A stretch of 64,000 bases of DNA. It comes from Sphingobacteriales bacterium (GTDB lineage: Bacteria > Bacteroidota > Bacteroidia > Chitinophagales > UBA2359). Positions 28,318 to 37,627 of this stretch are shown one piece after another; position 1 is the first letter of the stretch; each line of letters starts with the position of its first letter. Made by a program: the position numbers and the translations under genes. The stretch lies in contig JADKCK010000015.1 in assembly GCA_016718845.1 (NCBI GenBank), positions 1-64,000 on the forward strand, written 5' to 3'. The notes below the pieces were generated by a model. It had not been told where the DNA came from, made no database searches, and saw nothing but the letters and a program-made list of their open reading frames with translations.

Positions 28318-29178
28318 TTATTTAACTAAATCTATTAAATAGTTGCCATAGCCACTTTTGGTAAGTGGGTCGGCAAGTTGTAGCAACTGTTGTTTATTGA
28401 TAAAACCTTTTCGATAAGCTACCTCTTCTATACAACCAATTTTTAGTCCTTGTCGGTTTTCAACAACTTGTACAAATTGACTTGCTTGCATCAACGAGTC
28501 GAAGGTGCCCGTATCGAGCCACGCGGTGCCACGGTCAAGTGTAACAACTTTTAGTTTGTTTTGCTCAAGGTAGATGCGATTTACGTCGGTAATTTCGTAC
28601 TCGCCTCGGGCGCTTGGCTGTAAATTTTCGGCAATTTCTACCACGCTGTTGTCGTAAAAATACAAACCCGGTACGGCATAATTAGATTTGGGTTTGGCAG
28701 GTTTTTCTTCGATAGATATGGCATTGTGTTGCTCGTCGAAAGCCACAACGCCGTAGCGTTCGGGGTCGGATACATGATAGGCAAAGATAATACCGCCCTC
28801 GACATTACTGCACTGTTCTAGTTTTTGCCCAAATGTAGAGCCATAAAAAATATTATCGCCCAAAACCAAAGCTACCTTATCGTTGCCAATAAACTCTTTG
28901 CCCAATACAAAAGCTTGTGCCAAACCGTTGGGGTTGTGCTGCACTTTGTAGCTAAACTTACAGCCATATTGCGAGCCATCTTTTAGTAATTCCTCGAAAA
29001 AGTGCATGTGTTCGGGTGTCGAGATAATGAGTATGTCGCGTATGCCTGCTAACATGAGCGTAGACAATGGGTAGTAAATCATGGGTTTATCGTAGATAGG
29101 CATGATTTGTTTGCTAATGGCATACGTAATGGGGTAAAGGCGCGTACCCATACCGCCAGCTAAAATAATTCCTTTCAT
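28318..29178 (-). CDS. rmlA: Glucose-1-phosphate thymidylyltransferase
   Basis: Makes dTDP-glucose from glucose-1-phosphate and dTTP, the first step of dTDP-rhamnose and other deoxysugar routes for surface polysaccharide. The 286-residue frame is complete: MKGIILAGGMGTRLYPITYA (nucleotide-binding signature), SKQIMPIYDKPMIYYPLSTL, VQHNPNGLAQAFVLG, ALVLGDNIFYG, ISIEEKPAKPKSNYAVPGLY, DVNRIYLEQ and RGTAWLDTGTFDSLMQAS. Length and motifs are those of RmlA/RfbA. The other rml genes are not adjacent; the gene has its own terminator and stands alone. No sign of transfer. Confidence 0.95.
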   Translation of the reverse strand: MKGIILAGGMGTRLYPITYAISKQIMPIYDKPMIYYPLSTLMLAGIRDILIISTPEHMHFFEELLKDGSQYGCKFSYKVQHNPNGLAQAFVLGKEFIGNDKVALVLGDNIFYGSTFGQKLEQCSNVEGGIIFAYHVSDPERYGVVAFDEQHNAISIEEKPAKPKSNYAVPGLYFYDNSVVEIAENLQPSARGEYEITDVNRIYLEQNKLKVVTLDRGTAWLDTGTFDSLMQASQFVQVVENRQGLKIGCIEEVAYRKGFINKQQLLQLADPLTKSGYGNYLIDLVK

Positions 29179-29469
29179 AAATACTTTTACAATTATAAAT
29201 TATTGATTATAAATTATTTGTGTTAAATAAAATGTATTGACTGATTTTTTTAGGGCATTTGGCATTGTTTTGCAGATTACAAACCTATGTGTATTGCCAA
29301 AAATCATGCAAAAATAGTGAATTTTGTTAAAATAACAGGCTTTATGGTTACTAGATGTAACAATTAGCGTCTTGTAAATAAAATAATTGCCAAATTTAGA
29401 CACAAACCTTTGTGTATTGGCATAAAAACCCTAATATTGCACCTTGTTTTATACCCTGATGACATTTTG
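29179..29469. other. Intergenic region with AT-rich words and a repeated hairpin motif
   Basis: Divergent-promoter space between rmlA and the lipoprotein gene. It begins with AT-rich words (ACAATTATAAATTATTGATT). The motif ACAAACCT(A/T)TGTGTATTG occurs twice, near 29279 and 29402; the second copy forms an ACACAAA-CC-TTTGTGT hairpin. No gene is seen. Confidence 0.4.
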
Positions 29470-30684
29470 ATGATTAATTTAAGATACCCCTACATAACTA
29501 TATTGTTTTTATTTTTTGCATTATGCTGTTATTGCAGTATTACATCTTGCAAAAAACAAGAACCGATAACGGTAACTACTTTTTTGCCACTTAAATTGCC
29601 TCTTCTAGACCGGGCCTTGCCCGATTCAAGCGTTTTGCGAACTACCTTGTCGTATTATGCATATACATTATACAAAGCAAACGAGATAATAGATAAAGAA
29701 GAGGATTTAGCAAAAATGTTTGAAACACGCGATACCTTATTATATAAATTACACCACGAGTTACTTGATTCTCTATCGGCAGATTATAGCTTACCGTATT
29801 TTAATGCTCAGGCTAACGAACTAGATAATGAATTGGCGTTGTTAGGTATGAAAGCTGTATACTCGGAGCGGATTTATGTTGGATTAGAACCCATACCCAT
29901 GCTACAATTTTGGGTGCGACGATATGGCTACAAGCCTTTCCCGCAATATGTCGATTTTTTAAACCAAGGCGGTATTTCCGAGGGCGGATACGATTATCCG
30001 TATATTGATTTAAAAAAACGCATGGAGATGGTAAGCATTGGCGAGCAAATGCGCAAAGATTATCCCGAAAGCATATACAGTAAAAAAATAGAACCTTATT
30101 TTGCCGATGCCCTTAACTCGCTTGTCGACATACACTCGGTTTTAGAGTTCGATACCACTGCTACCACTATTATAGGCGCACTAAACACCGAATCGTACCC
30201 AACCGGAACCGATACGTTTTACCATACATGGTATGTAAAAAATCATGCCAAATCCAAATACACACCTGTTGTAAGTCGCATATTAGACAATATATCTACT
30301 ATTCAGCTAAATTATTATTTTTTACCCCGCGATGTATATATGATTGTCACCGACTGGTACCCTTATGTGGTGGCAGATAACAAACCCATTTTTACGCCCG
30401 CCGATACCCTTTTAACTTGCTGCCCAACTGCCCTACAACAACGCAACAACTACATAGAGCAAGGTGTTGATGTGCCACATGTGGTGGTAGTATACAACGG
30501 AAAACAAAAAATGTGTGCCTTAGTGTATCGCTTTTATGGTAGCAAAACGCTTGCCGAAGATAATTTGGCAAAAGCACACCAAGCAGTTGGACGCGACGTA
30601 ATGCTAGTAACCATTAAATGCGATATTGCTCATTATCTACAAAACCCTAAATGGACAATTATTGGTGTAGAACAAGGATGCTGA
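29470..30684 (+). CDS. Lipoprotein of unknown function, first of a paralogous pair
   Basis: The start MINLRYPYITILFLFFALCC at 29470 is chosen over the longer frame from 29410 because it begins a lipoprotein signal: the lipobox is CSITSC, with lipidation at the Cys before KKQEP. The mature part of about 375 residues is shared with the next gene: (M/L)F(E/D)(T/S)R-L-LHDKL, LELLGM-S-RIYVGLEP-PML, EGGYDYPYIDLKKRMEMVSI and EPY-FADALN-LVDIH. The C-terminal halves also align (HVVVVYNGKQKMCALVYRFY against HLLRLNRQGQTQCALCYRFY). No catalytic motif is evident. Export to the outer membrane or periplasm is likely. Confidence 0.75.
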   Translation: MINLRYPYITILFLFFALCCYCSITSCKKQEPITVTTFLPLKLPLLDRALPDSSVLRTTLSYYAYTLYKANEIIDKEEDLAKMFETRDTLLYKLHHELLDSLSADYSLPYFNAQANELDNELALLGMKAVYSERIYVGLEPIPMLQFWVRRYGYKPFPQYVDFLNQGGISEGGYDYPYIDLKKRMEMVSIGEQMRKDYPESIYSKKIEPYFADALNSLVDIHSVLEFDTTATTIIGALNTESYPTGTDTFYHTWYVKNHAKSKYTPVVSRILDNISTIQLNYYFLPRDVYMIVTDWYPYVVADNKPIFTPADTLLTCCPTALQQRNNYIEQGVDVPHVVVVYNGKQKMCALVYRFYGSKTLAEDNLAKAHQAVGRDVMLVTIKCDIAHYLQNPKWTIIGVEQGC

Positions 30685-30689
30685 TTTTG

Positions 30690-30915
30690 AATTGTAAATT
30701 ATAAATTATAAATTGTAAATAGTGAACTATAAATTGCAAATGAGTTTACTGTAAAAGGGTGTCAATTCGCATTTTTTTATTTTTACAAGATGCTAAAAAA
30801 AACGATTTACATATTGATGTTTTAATCAAATTATAACTCAAATAACCTTTTATCAGTGAGTCCATAAATTGTAAATGGTGAATTACAACTTACAATTTAT
30901 AAATTATAAAATAGC
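30690..30915. repeat. AT-rich AATTGTAAATTATAAATT word repeats
   Basis: The word AATT(G/A)TAAATTATAAATT and variants recur at 30690-30735 and again in both orientations at 30868-30912, on either side of the lipoprotein gap. The same kind of block lies directly before the genes starting at 51702 and 61505 and before rmlA. No gene is present. Confidence 0.5.
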
Positions 30916-30956
30916 TATTTGGTATAAATAATATTTTCTTTTGCTTCTTCAACTAC

Positions 30957-32141
30957 ATGAAACGATATATTGCTTTTTCTTTTTTTTGCCTTTCTGTTTG
31001 GTCGGCTTGTAAGTTTTCGGACAATGAAAACAACACCACCACACCTACCCCAAATATAACTACACAAGCAGATACTTTGCAAATAAACAGCGAAGATATT
31101 AACTTATTTGCCGAACAATTGCCCATTTTAAGCCAATTGTTGCAAGGCAATGCACTGCACAACACCATAGCGGTTTATGCCAATAAGGTGTTGCGTGGCA
31201 AAGTTAGCTCGCAAAAAGATTTAGAAACACTGCTCGACAGCAGAAGTAAAATGATTACTTTGTTGCACGATAAGGTGCTAAACCCGTTTTTTAGCAAAGC
31301 CGATACCGAAGACTTTTACAACTCCGAACGCGGAGCATCGCTCGAAAAAGAACTAAACCGCATTGGCATACAAAGTATTAGTGCCGAGGGCATATATATA
31401 GGGCTTGCCCCATCTACAATGCTCGAAAAAGAATTTAAGCAATTGTCGGATGAACCATTTAAACTATACAACGAATTTTTAAGCCAACGGGGTAGCTCAA
31501 TGGGTGGCGAATATCCGTACTCGAACCTCGAAAACCAAATGCAATTAGTTTGGATAGGCGAACAACTTATCGGCAAATACCCTAATAACCCATACACAGC
31601 CCGTATCCGCTCCGATTTTAGGTTTGCACTTGGCACCCTCACCGATTTTCATGAGGTAAAAACTCCTGCACAGGGTGTATACTATATTGTGTCGGATTTG
31701 CTAACCGAGCCGTATCCTACCATGACAAGTGTTGAGCAGTTAAATAACTTTGTTGAAAAATATCCACAATCAAAATATAACCGTTTAACTAAAAGCATAC
31801 TCGAAAACACATCGGATATAAAACTAAACGAAGATGCATACCCGCAACCCATTTATTTGGTAGTGGCAAAATGGTTAGCTGCCGACTCGAGCGACGAAAA
31901 TGCCGACTGCGAAAACGCCGAACAACTACGCAACAACTATTTAGATAAAGCTATGCCTATTCCGCACCTACTGCGCCTTAATAGGCAGGGGCAAACCCAA
32001 TGCGCCCTTTGTTATCGTTTTTATAGCTCGGCTCAAAAAGCCACTACAGCATTATCTATCCTCAAAAAAATGGAGCCTGCCGCCGAAGGTATCTTTAAAG
32101 CCACCTACAACGCCAATACCAACACATGGACAGCCGAATAA
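30957..32141 (+). CDS. Lipoprotein of unknown function, second paralogue
   Basis: MKRYIAFSFFCLSVWSACKF is a lipoprotein signal with lipobox VWSAC. An Asn/Thr-rich spacer follows (NENNTTTPTPN). The 394-residue protein parallels the upstream lipoprotein through its whole length: SRSKMITLLHDKVL, GIQSISAEGIYIGLAPSTML, GSSMGGEYPYSNLENQMQLV, RFALGTLTDFHEV and QCALCYRFYSS. The pair arose by tandem duplication and has diverged strongly. Its stop overlaps the start of the next membrane-protein gene (32126), so the two are co-translated. No enzymatic signature is visible. Confidence 0.75.
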   Translation: MKRYIAFSFFCLSVWSACKFSDNENNTTTPTPNITTQADTLQINSEDINLFAEQLPILSQLLQGNALHNTIAVYANKVLRGKVSSQKDLETLLDSRSKMITLLHDKVLNPFFSKADTEDFYNSERGASLEKELNRIGIQSISAEGIYIGLAPSTMLEKEFKQLSDEPFKLYNEFLSQRGSSMGGEYPYSNLENQMQLVWIGEQLIGKYPNNPYTARIRSDFRFALGTLTDFHEVKTPAQGVYYIVSDLLTEPYPTMTSVEQLNNFVEKYPQSKYNRLTKSILENTSDIKLNEDAYPQPIYLVVAKWLAADSSDENADCENAEQLRNNYLDKAMPIPHLLRLNRQGQTQCALCYRFYSSAQKATTALSILKKMEPAAEGIFKATYNANTNTWTAE

Positions 32142-32638
32142 AAAATATACTTACCTATCTGCCACTACTATCGGGTGTGTTTATAGCGGTTTATTTGCTT
32201 GGTTTTTTGATAGCTGCCTACTTGCCATTTATATTTGCTTCGCAGACAATAGCTCAAAATTTTTTTTGGCAGATGGGTGTCGTTAGTTTATGGATAGGCT
32301 TGTTAGGCACAATTGGTGCTTGGCTGCAATCAACATCAATTAGCAAAAAAATAACCATTACTGTAATTTTAGTGCTACTAAGCATTATGGCTTATATAAT
32401 GAGTTATATGGGCGCAAAAGTAGCCAATAATGTAACCGTTGTATGCCGACACCGAACCGAACTTAATAAAGTTATTATACAAATAACCAATAAAGACGAT
32501 GCCGTTACGGTAAATACCTACGAAGCCCAATTATTTGCAACCAACTACTATCGCATAAAACGCCAAATTTTTGTTGATACACCCAACCTTAACTTTAACG
32601 CCTATACTTGTTTTGGCGAAGTTTTTGATAATTATTAG
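32126..32638 (+). CDS. Small membrane protein of unknown function
   Basis: 170 residues starting inside the end of the lipoprotein gene (16-bp overlap), which indicates translational coupling. Three membrane segments are evident (about 10-33, 48-68 and 75-95: LLSGVFIAVYLLGFLIAAYL, MGVVSLWIGLLGTIGAW, ITVILVLLSIMAYIMSYMGA). A soluble tail of about 75 residues with CRHRTELNKVIIQITNKDDA follows, likely on the periplasmic side. I recognise no family. The coupling suggests it works with the lipoprotein. Confidence 0.65.
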   Translation: MDSRIKNILTYLPLLSGVFIAVYLLGFLIAAYLPFIFASQTIAQNFFWQMGVVSLWIGLLGTIGAWLQSTSISKKITITVILVLLSIMAYIMSYMGAKVANNVTVVCRHRTELNKVIIQITNKDDAVTVNTYEAQLFATNYYRIKRQIFVDTPNLNFNAYTCFGEVFDNY

Positions 32639-32665
32639 TTTTTATAAGAAATCAATCAATGTAAT

Positions 32666-33277
32666 ATGTTTGTTTACATAATGATAGCTTCGGGGGTATG
32701 TTGGATTATCACCTATTTGTTAATCATTAAACAAAGCTTTGCACAACGTACTTATGGTATGCCAATGGCAGCCTTATGTGCCAATATATCGTGGGAAGCA
32801 ATTTTTTCGTTCATACATCCACACCCAACACCTTATTTATATACCAACTATCTATGGTTTTTGTTCGATGCTGTTATTTTTTACCAACTACTTGCCCACT
32901 GGAACAACGACCACCCAACTTGGAAACCTATCCAGTTTTACCTAAATTTTGCGGTTACTTTGGTGTCGGCTTTTTGTTTGGTGCTGTTTATTACCCACGA
33001 GTTTAAAGACTGGTTTGGTCCCTACACCGCGTTTGGGCAAAACTTTATGATGTCTATCTTGTTCATCAACATGCTCAATCGCCGAAACTCGTTAAGCGGG
33101 CAATCGTTGGGCATTGCGGTGTTTAAAATGTTAGGTACCGCATTGGCATCAATCGGGTTTTGCTTTTTGTTCCCCGATAAACCACATCAATCACCCTTAT
33201 TTTTATTTTTATATATAGCCACTTTTGTGGCAGATTTAGTATATATTAACTTGGTTTATCGTATGCAAACCAAATAA
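32666..33277 (+). CDS. Multi-pass membrane protein resembling Pyr4/PaxB-type transmembrane terpene cyclases
   Basis: 203 residues, about seven hydrophobic segments. TYGMPMAALCANISWEAIFS followed by YTNYLWFLFDAVIFYQLLAH gives the N-x-x-W-E ... W-x-x-x-D pattern that I recall as the acidic-residue signature of the Pyr4/PaxB family. The last helix, YIATFVADLVYINLVYR, has the second conserved Asp. In fungi these proteins cyclise (epoxy)prenylated substrates; bacterial homologues are mostly uncharacterised. No prenyltransferase or epoxidase is next to it here. Resemblance is by motif and topology only, so the function is tentative. It lies 28 bp after the preceding membrane gene, probably in the same operon. 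Confidence 0.5.
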   Translation: MFVYIMIASGVCWIITYLLIIKQSFAQRTYGMPMAALCANISWEAIFSFIHPHPTPYLYTNYLWFLFDAVIFYQLLAHWNNDHPTWKPIQFYLNFAVTLVSAFCLVLFITHEFKDWFGPYTAFGQNFMMSILFINMLNRRNSLSGQSLGIAVFKMLGTALASIGFCFLFPDKPHQSPLFLFLYIATFVADLVYINLVYRMQTK

Positions 33278-33348
33278 ATGGCTATTAAGAATCAATTACC
33301 AAATCGTCTAATTATGCAAACTCGCTTACTCATTTTTTCTTTTCTTTA

Positions 33349-34671
33349 ATGATAGGGCAAACCCTATCTGCCCAAAAAAATGCCGCTTTGGTGTCGGGAC
33401 CTATGTTAGGTTATGTAGAGCATCGTGAAGTATTGCTATGGCTCGAAGTAGCACCTACCGTAAAAAAAGTAGCCATACGATACCACAAAATCAACGAACC
33501 CAAAAACACACAAACCATAAAGTATACTGGGCGATTAGGACAAACCTATAACCCATTAAAAATAGTTATTGGCGATTTAGATATGGGTACAACCTACCAA
33601 TACGAGGTATTGTTAGATAAAAAAGCACAAAAAACGCCCTATCCATTGCAATTTAGCACCAAAAAACTATGGGAATGGCGACAATCGGCTCCCGATTTTT
33701 CGTTTTTGATGGGCTCGTGTGCCTATGTCAACGACAGTATCTACGACCGACCCGGCAAACCCTATGGTCAGGCAACCGATATTTTGGCTAATATGGCAAA
33801 GCAACCCTCCGATTTTATGCTTTGGTTAGGCGATAATTTATACCTTCGCGAAGCCGATTATAGCTCGGTGTCGGGCATACGATACCGCAACCAACATGTA
33901 CGCAAACAACCCTATTTACAAGCCCTTTTTGCCTCGCGACCAAACTATGCCATCTGGGACGACCACGATTTTGGTCCCAACGACTCGAACCAAACCTACG
34001 AACTGCGCGATAGTAGCCTGCAAATTTTTAAAGATTATTGGGGCAATAAATCGTATGGCGAAACAGACAATAAGGGTACTTATGGTAAATTTCAATGGAG
34101 CGATTGCGAGTTTTTTTTACTCGACGACCGCTATCACCGCTCGCCCGAAGGATTACCGAATACCGATATGCAAAAACAATATTTGGGGGCAGAACAACTC
34201 GACTGGCTAAAACAAAGCCTATTGTCGTCGAGGGCTACTTTTAAGTTTGTGGCATCGGGCAGCCAAATGCTAAATGCCCTTAATACCTTTGAGTGTTTCC
34301 GTAACTACGAGCGCGAATGGAATAGTTTAATGGATTTTATTGTGGCTAATAAAATATCGGGTGTGGTATTTTTAACCGGCGACCGCCATTTTACCGAAGT
34401 TATTGCCTATCAACCAGCGGGCGGGTATCCGTTGTACGACATCACCTCGTCGCCGCTTACGTCAAGCCCATACACAAAAGTTGCCGAAAGCAAAGAAGGT
34501 AAAAACGAAAATAGGGTAGAAGGTACTATATTCGCCGACCAAAATTACATGAAACTAAGTGTAATAGGCGATAAAAAACAAAGAGCCTTAAAAATACAAA
34601 CCTTTGATGCCAATAATGTAGAACAGTGGGTAAAAACATTTTTAGCCAAAGATTTAATATTTGCTAAATAA
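33349..34671 (+). CDS. phoD: PhoD-like alkaline phosphatase/phosphodiesterase
   Basis: The metallophosphatase motifs are in order: FSFLMGSCAYVN, MLWLGDNLYLREAD, PNYAIWDDHDFGPND, FFLLDDRYHRS, ASGSQML and VVFLTGDRHFTEVI. These provide the Asp, Asn and His metal ligands. An N-terminal Fn3-like domain (LGYVEHREVLLWLEVAPTVK) is usual in PhoD. The frame begins at 33349 with MIGQTLSAQKN. However, an ATG at 33314 in another frame gives MQTRLLIFSFL, and joining both yields a normal signal peptide ending LSAQ. I infer a one-base error in the T-rich stretch near 33340 and a true start at 33314. The exported protein would release phosphate from diesters or monoesters. Confidence 0.88.
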   Translation: MIGQTLSAQKNAALVSGPMLGYVEHREVLLWLEVAPTVKKVAIRYHKINEPKNTQTIKYTGRLGQTYNPLKIVIGDLDMGTTYQYEVLLDKKAQKTPYPLQFSTKKLWEWRQSAPDFSFLMGSCAYVNDSIYDRPGKPYGQATDILANMAKQPSDFMLWLGDNLYLREADYSSVSGIRYRNQHVRKQPYLQALFASRPNYAIWDDHDFGPNDSNQTYELRDSSLQIFKDYWGNKSYGETDNKGTYGKFQWSDCEFFLLDDRYHRSPEGLPNTDMQKQYLGAEQLDWLKQSLLSSRATFKFVASGSQMLNALNTFECFRNYEREWNSLMDFIVANKISGVVFLTGDRHFTEVIAYQPAGGYPLYDITSSPLTSSPYTKVAESKEGKNENRVEGTIFADQNYMKLSVIGDKKQRALKIQTFDANNVEQWVKTFLAKDLIFAK

Positions 34672-34932
34672 ATAGTTAAAAATGCTGTTGAAAACTAACT
34701 TTTGTGGCGCAAAAATTAGTGGGTTTAGTTTTTGCAGATTTGTATGGCAAGCTTAGAAAAAGGCGGGTTTGTGGCGCATAAAATGTACTGGGGGTGCCAC
34801 CAACTTGTCGAGTTAGGGAGTGCTAAACATCACCCCCAAAAAAGACATTTTCCGCGTCAAGCGGGGTGATTATAGGTATTTATTTTAATACTTAAATTAT
34901 CTTATGTGATTTTGTTGTAGTTTGTTTTGCGA
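34672..34932. other. Non-coding stretch with a nested hairpin
   Basis: No gene is seen. ATCACCCC (34829-34836) pairs with GGGGTGAT (34863-34870) around a second small stem, CCGC-GTCAA-GCGG. This may be a transcript-end or regulatory structure. Confidence 0.3.
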
Positions 34933-34973
34933 AAAAAAAGCTGGCAGTAAATAACTTTTTACTGCCAGTTTTT
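34933..34973. terminator. Terminator
   Basis: CTGGCAGTAAA/TTTACTGCCAG stem (34941-34951 and 34958-34968) with an A-run before and a T-run after it. Confidence 0.8.
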
Positions 34974-35059
34974 GCTGTTTAAAAGCAGCAGTAGCAATTG
35001 CTTTTTGGACAAAAAGATACTTAGAGGCGTAAGTGTTAAATAATCAGAGAATTATTTGT

Positions 35060-35067
35060 TACCTTTG
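35060..35067 (+). promoter_or_regulatory. Bacteroidota -7 box
   Basis: TACCTTTG fits TAnnTTTG, 40 bp before the ATG at 35107. No TTG is present at -33. Confidence 0.5.
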
Positions 35068-35106
35068 CGCTTTCATTCTCTATTTATTTCGTTTTTTTTT
35101 AAAATT

Positions 35107-37104
35107 ATGCAACTAAGCAAATCTAATAATAATGTTTGGCTTATTAATGCCTTATTAACTACTTTATTTGTGGTTATTGTAGGTATTATTATTTGGGGCA
35201 TGAACAAAGGTTTTGACCTCAGCGACGAAGGCTTGCACATGCACCTGCTTACTTACCCCACCGAAGGGGGTAAGCGTGGAGGGTATCAATGGTTTTTCAG
35301 TTGGATGCACTTGAGTATTTTAGGTGCCAAAACGTTGCGTTTGCTATTGATGCTGTTGTCGGCAGGTGTTTTCTCGTGGGGCATGTGGTGTTGGATGTCG
35401 GCAAACGATTATTTTAAAGATAAAACCAATGTTTATAATTTATTAACACTATTTGCTTTTATTGGCATTGGCACGTTTGTAAATTTTGCACAACAACCCC
35501 GCACTTTATCGTACAATACCTTAACTTTGGTGTGTATGCAGCTAATAGCAGGTTTGTTTTTGTATGCAAATGCACTGTATAAACAACGTCGTGCTTTGTG
35601 GCAGTTAGCTGTTGTTGCTTTGAGTATTTTGCCTATATTATATGTTTTGTACGAAGCTAAATTTACCTCGGCAATTAGCATGGTATTGTTGTTGGTATTT
35701 GTGCAAGTGTTATGGCTGTTTAGCGAGCGTCCGTCGTTCAAGGGTTTATTGGTGTGGCTGATAGCTGGTTTTGCCTCGTTGGTATTTGTGGTTATGTTGT
35801 ACTGCTTCTTAAAAAAAACATCTCCGTTTGAGTTGTACAACAACCTATACTACGAGCTTTGGCAACATTACAACGATTATGCACAAGGCAAAAGCCCAGC
35901 AAAAGCTAGGCATAATATAATTTATGTGTTAATTAGTTATTATAACTCCTCCTATAAAGCGATAAAAGCTACTATTTTTGACAATGCCGTTATTGTAGTT
36001 TTGTTTGCTATGGTATTTGGGTTGCATCGTTTTTTAAAAAATACTTTGGCTTTTCCTAAAAATAACTATGTTTATTACATTACGCCATTGTTTTTGTTGG
36101 CTATTTTAGGCTTGTATAGTAGCGAAATAGTAAGTGAAAAATGGCACATAAATGGCGATAAATTCAACAGAAGCGCTTTTAATTTATACCTTTTTACATT
36201 AGGTTGTTTGCTAGCATCGTGTTTGGCTTTGGTAAATGCACAAGCTATACGCCAATTTTTTAGCTCGCATAGCCGTCGCGAAATAATATTGGTTTGTTTT
36301 ATGCTTTTTATGATACCCATTGGCGGAGCCGCAGGAACTAACAATCCTTTACCGCTACAATGCACACAACAAATATATGCTTGGTTTGCTATCTTTTTTC
36401 TGCTAACTTATTACCTAACCAAACAAACCGAATTTGTATTACCACAACGCATTTGGTTGATAGTTATTTCGTTATTTGCGTTTTCGCAGATATACTACGG
36501 CTATGTGTACAATACTTTCCGAATCAATGGCTCGTTGTTTGACCAGAAATACGAGATAAAAAACCTGCCGCGTGCCGAGGGTATGCTGTTTGATACACGT
36601 ACCAAAACAATGGTACAAAAAATAAATAATTTATTGCACGAACGAACCAACTTTACCGAAGGCGACCCTATTGTTGCCTTAACTTACTCGCCGGGTTTGG
36701 TTTATTTGTTAGGGGGCATAAGCCCTTATTCGCCCTACTACAAAAACGAAAGCAGTTATGCCGACCGTAACTGCAACAATATTGTAAGGGCTTCGTTGCC
36801 AAACATAGAAAATACTATTGTAATGGATTTTAACGACCGACGCATAAAACCCGACCTTATCAACTGTTTTTTAATGCAAGGCATAGATTTAGCCTCCGAT
36901 TATGTGCAAATTGGCTCGGTACCATTTTATAATGGTAAAAAGGGACGAAAATTAGCCATTTATGCACCCAAACACTTGCTAAAAAATGCGCATCAAAATG
37001 AAGAAGAGCAAAACGATAAAGCTAATGCCGACACAAATGTGCAAATAGATTCGTTAGATGTAGACAAACCCGAACCGAGCAGTGAAGAAGATGAAATTCA
37101 TTAA
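35107..37104 (+). CDS. Large polytopic membrane protein, GT-C glycosyltransferase-like
   Basis: I choose the ATG at 35107 (MQLSKSNNNVWLINALL) over the upstream TTG frame because the -7 box ends at 35067. About 11 membrane helices fill residues 10-490. After the first helix comes NKGFDLSDEGLHMHLLTYPT, an extracytoplasmic loop with an acidic DE pair. That is the position where GT-C enzymes (ArnT/PMT-like) carry their catalytic acid. A C-terminal soluble domain (LPRAEGMLFDTRTKTMVQKI, ALTYSPGLVYLLGG, SSYADRNCNN) follows, and the end is a charged acidic tail. Possible role: transfer of a lipid-linked sugar to envelope glycans. The family call is inference. A clean terminator follows. Confidence 0.6.
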   Translation: MQLSKSNNNVWLINALLTTLFVVIVGIIIWGMNKGFDLSDEGLHMHLLTYPTEGGKRGGYQWFFSWMHLSILGAKTLRLLLMLLSAGVFSWGMWCWMSANDYFKDKTNVYNLLTLFAFIGIGTFVNFAQQPRTLSYNTLTLVCMQLIAGLFLYANALYKQRRALWQLAVVALSILPILYVLYEAKFTSAISMVLLLVFVQVLWLFSERPSFKGLLVWLIAGFASLVFVVMLYCFLKKTSPFELYNNLYYELWQHYNDYAQGKSPAKARHNIIYVLISYYNSSYKAIKATIFDNAVIVVLFAMVFGLHRFLKNTLAFPKNNYVYYITPLFLLAILGLYSSEIVSEKWHINGDKFNRSAFNLYLFTLGCLLASCLALVNAQAIRQFFSSHSRREIILVCFMLFMIPIGGAAGTNNPLPLQCTQQIYAWFAIFFLLTYYLTKQTEFVLPQRIWLIVISLFAFSQIYYGYVYNTFRINGSLFDQKYEIKNLPRAEGMLFDTRTKTMVQKINNLLHERTNFTEGDPIVALTYSPGLVYLLGGISPYSPYYKNESSYADRNCNNIVRASLPNIENTIVMDFNDRRIKPDLINCFLMQGIDLASDYVQIGSVPFYNGKKGRKLAIYAPKHLLKNAHQNEEEQNDKANADTNVQIDSLDVDKPEPSSEEDEIH

Positions 37105-37131
37105 CGATACCAAATAAAGAACAAAAAAAAT

Positions 37132-37155
37132 AGGCACACCTTGTTAGGTGTGCCT
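37132..37155. terminator. Bidirectional terminator
   Basis: AGGCACACCT-TGTT-AGGTGTGCCT, flanked by A8 on the left and a C-interrupted T-run on the right, between converging genes. Confidence 0.85.
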
Positions 37156-37189
37156 CTTTTTTTGTTGTGCTGCTTTGTAGCCAGTGTGG

Positions 37190-37528
37190 TTAGTATTTTT
37201 TATTCCAAATAACATTATACACCACAAAATCGCGCACATTAAAGGTGGGTTGTGGTGCTTTGGGAGCAATTTGTTTGGGTTTGGCTGATGGCTTGCGAGT
37301 TTCTGGTGTAGGCTCAGCCGCAGCTTGAGGTATTTGGGCTATTGTTTGCTCAATAGGGGCTGGCTCGGCGGTTTTTTCGCCAAGATATTTTTTTAGTGTT
37401 TGCTCAATGGTTTGATTATTGGTAATCATCTCTTCGGCAATAGACGGGCGGCGTAAACGAGCTGGATGCTGCCAAAAAATATAAATAAACACGCCAACAA
37501 CAGCAGCTAAAAATACAAGTAGTTCCAT
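37190..37528 (-). CDS. Small single-anchor membrane protein of unknown function
   Basis: 112 residues: one N-terminal membrane helix (MELLVFLAAVVGVFIYIFW), a charged middle (PSIAEEMITNNQTIEQTLKK), a Pro/Ala/Lys-rich spacer (EPTPETRKPSAKPKQIAPKA) and the end FNVRDFVVYNVIWNKKY. That closing segment, a hydrophobic strand with conserved-looking aromatic residues, may be a short interaction motif. I recognise no family. It converges with the GT-C-like gene across the terminator. Confidence 0.6.
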   Translation of the reverse strand: MELLVFLAAVVGVFIYIFWQHPARLRRPSIAEEMITNNQTIEQTLKKYLGEKTAEPAPIEQTIAQIPQAAAEPTPETRKPSAKPKQIAPKAPQPTFNVRDFVVYNVIWNKKY

Positions 37529-37627
37529 AATTAAAGATTTATGTATTAAACACTAAAAAAGGTTTAAAAGTTCCGAAAGAAATAAAATAGTTACCGAAAA
37601 AAACAATAACACAAAAATTATTCAAGT
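37529..37627. other. Short AT-rich gap
   Basis: Under 100 bp between two minus-strand genes. The A-rich stretch at 37555-37610 shows no feature. Confidence 0.3.

Noticed and set aside
28126..28329. 67-codon frame MFKQKKAIFFAKK
   Set aside because: It runs through the rmlA terminator and into rmlA; no homology or promoter.
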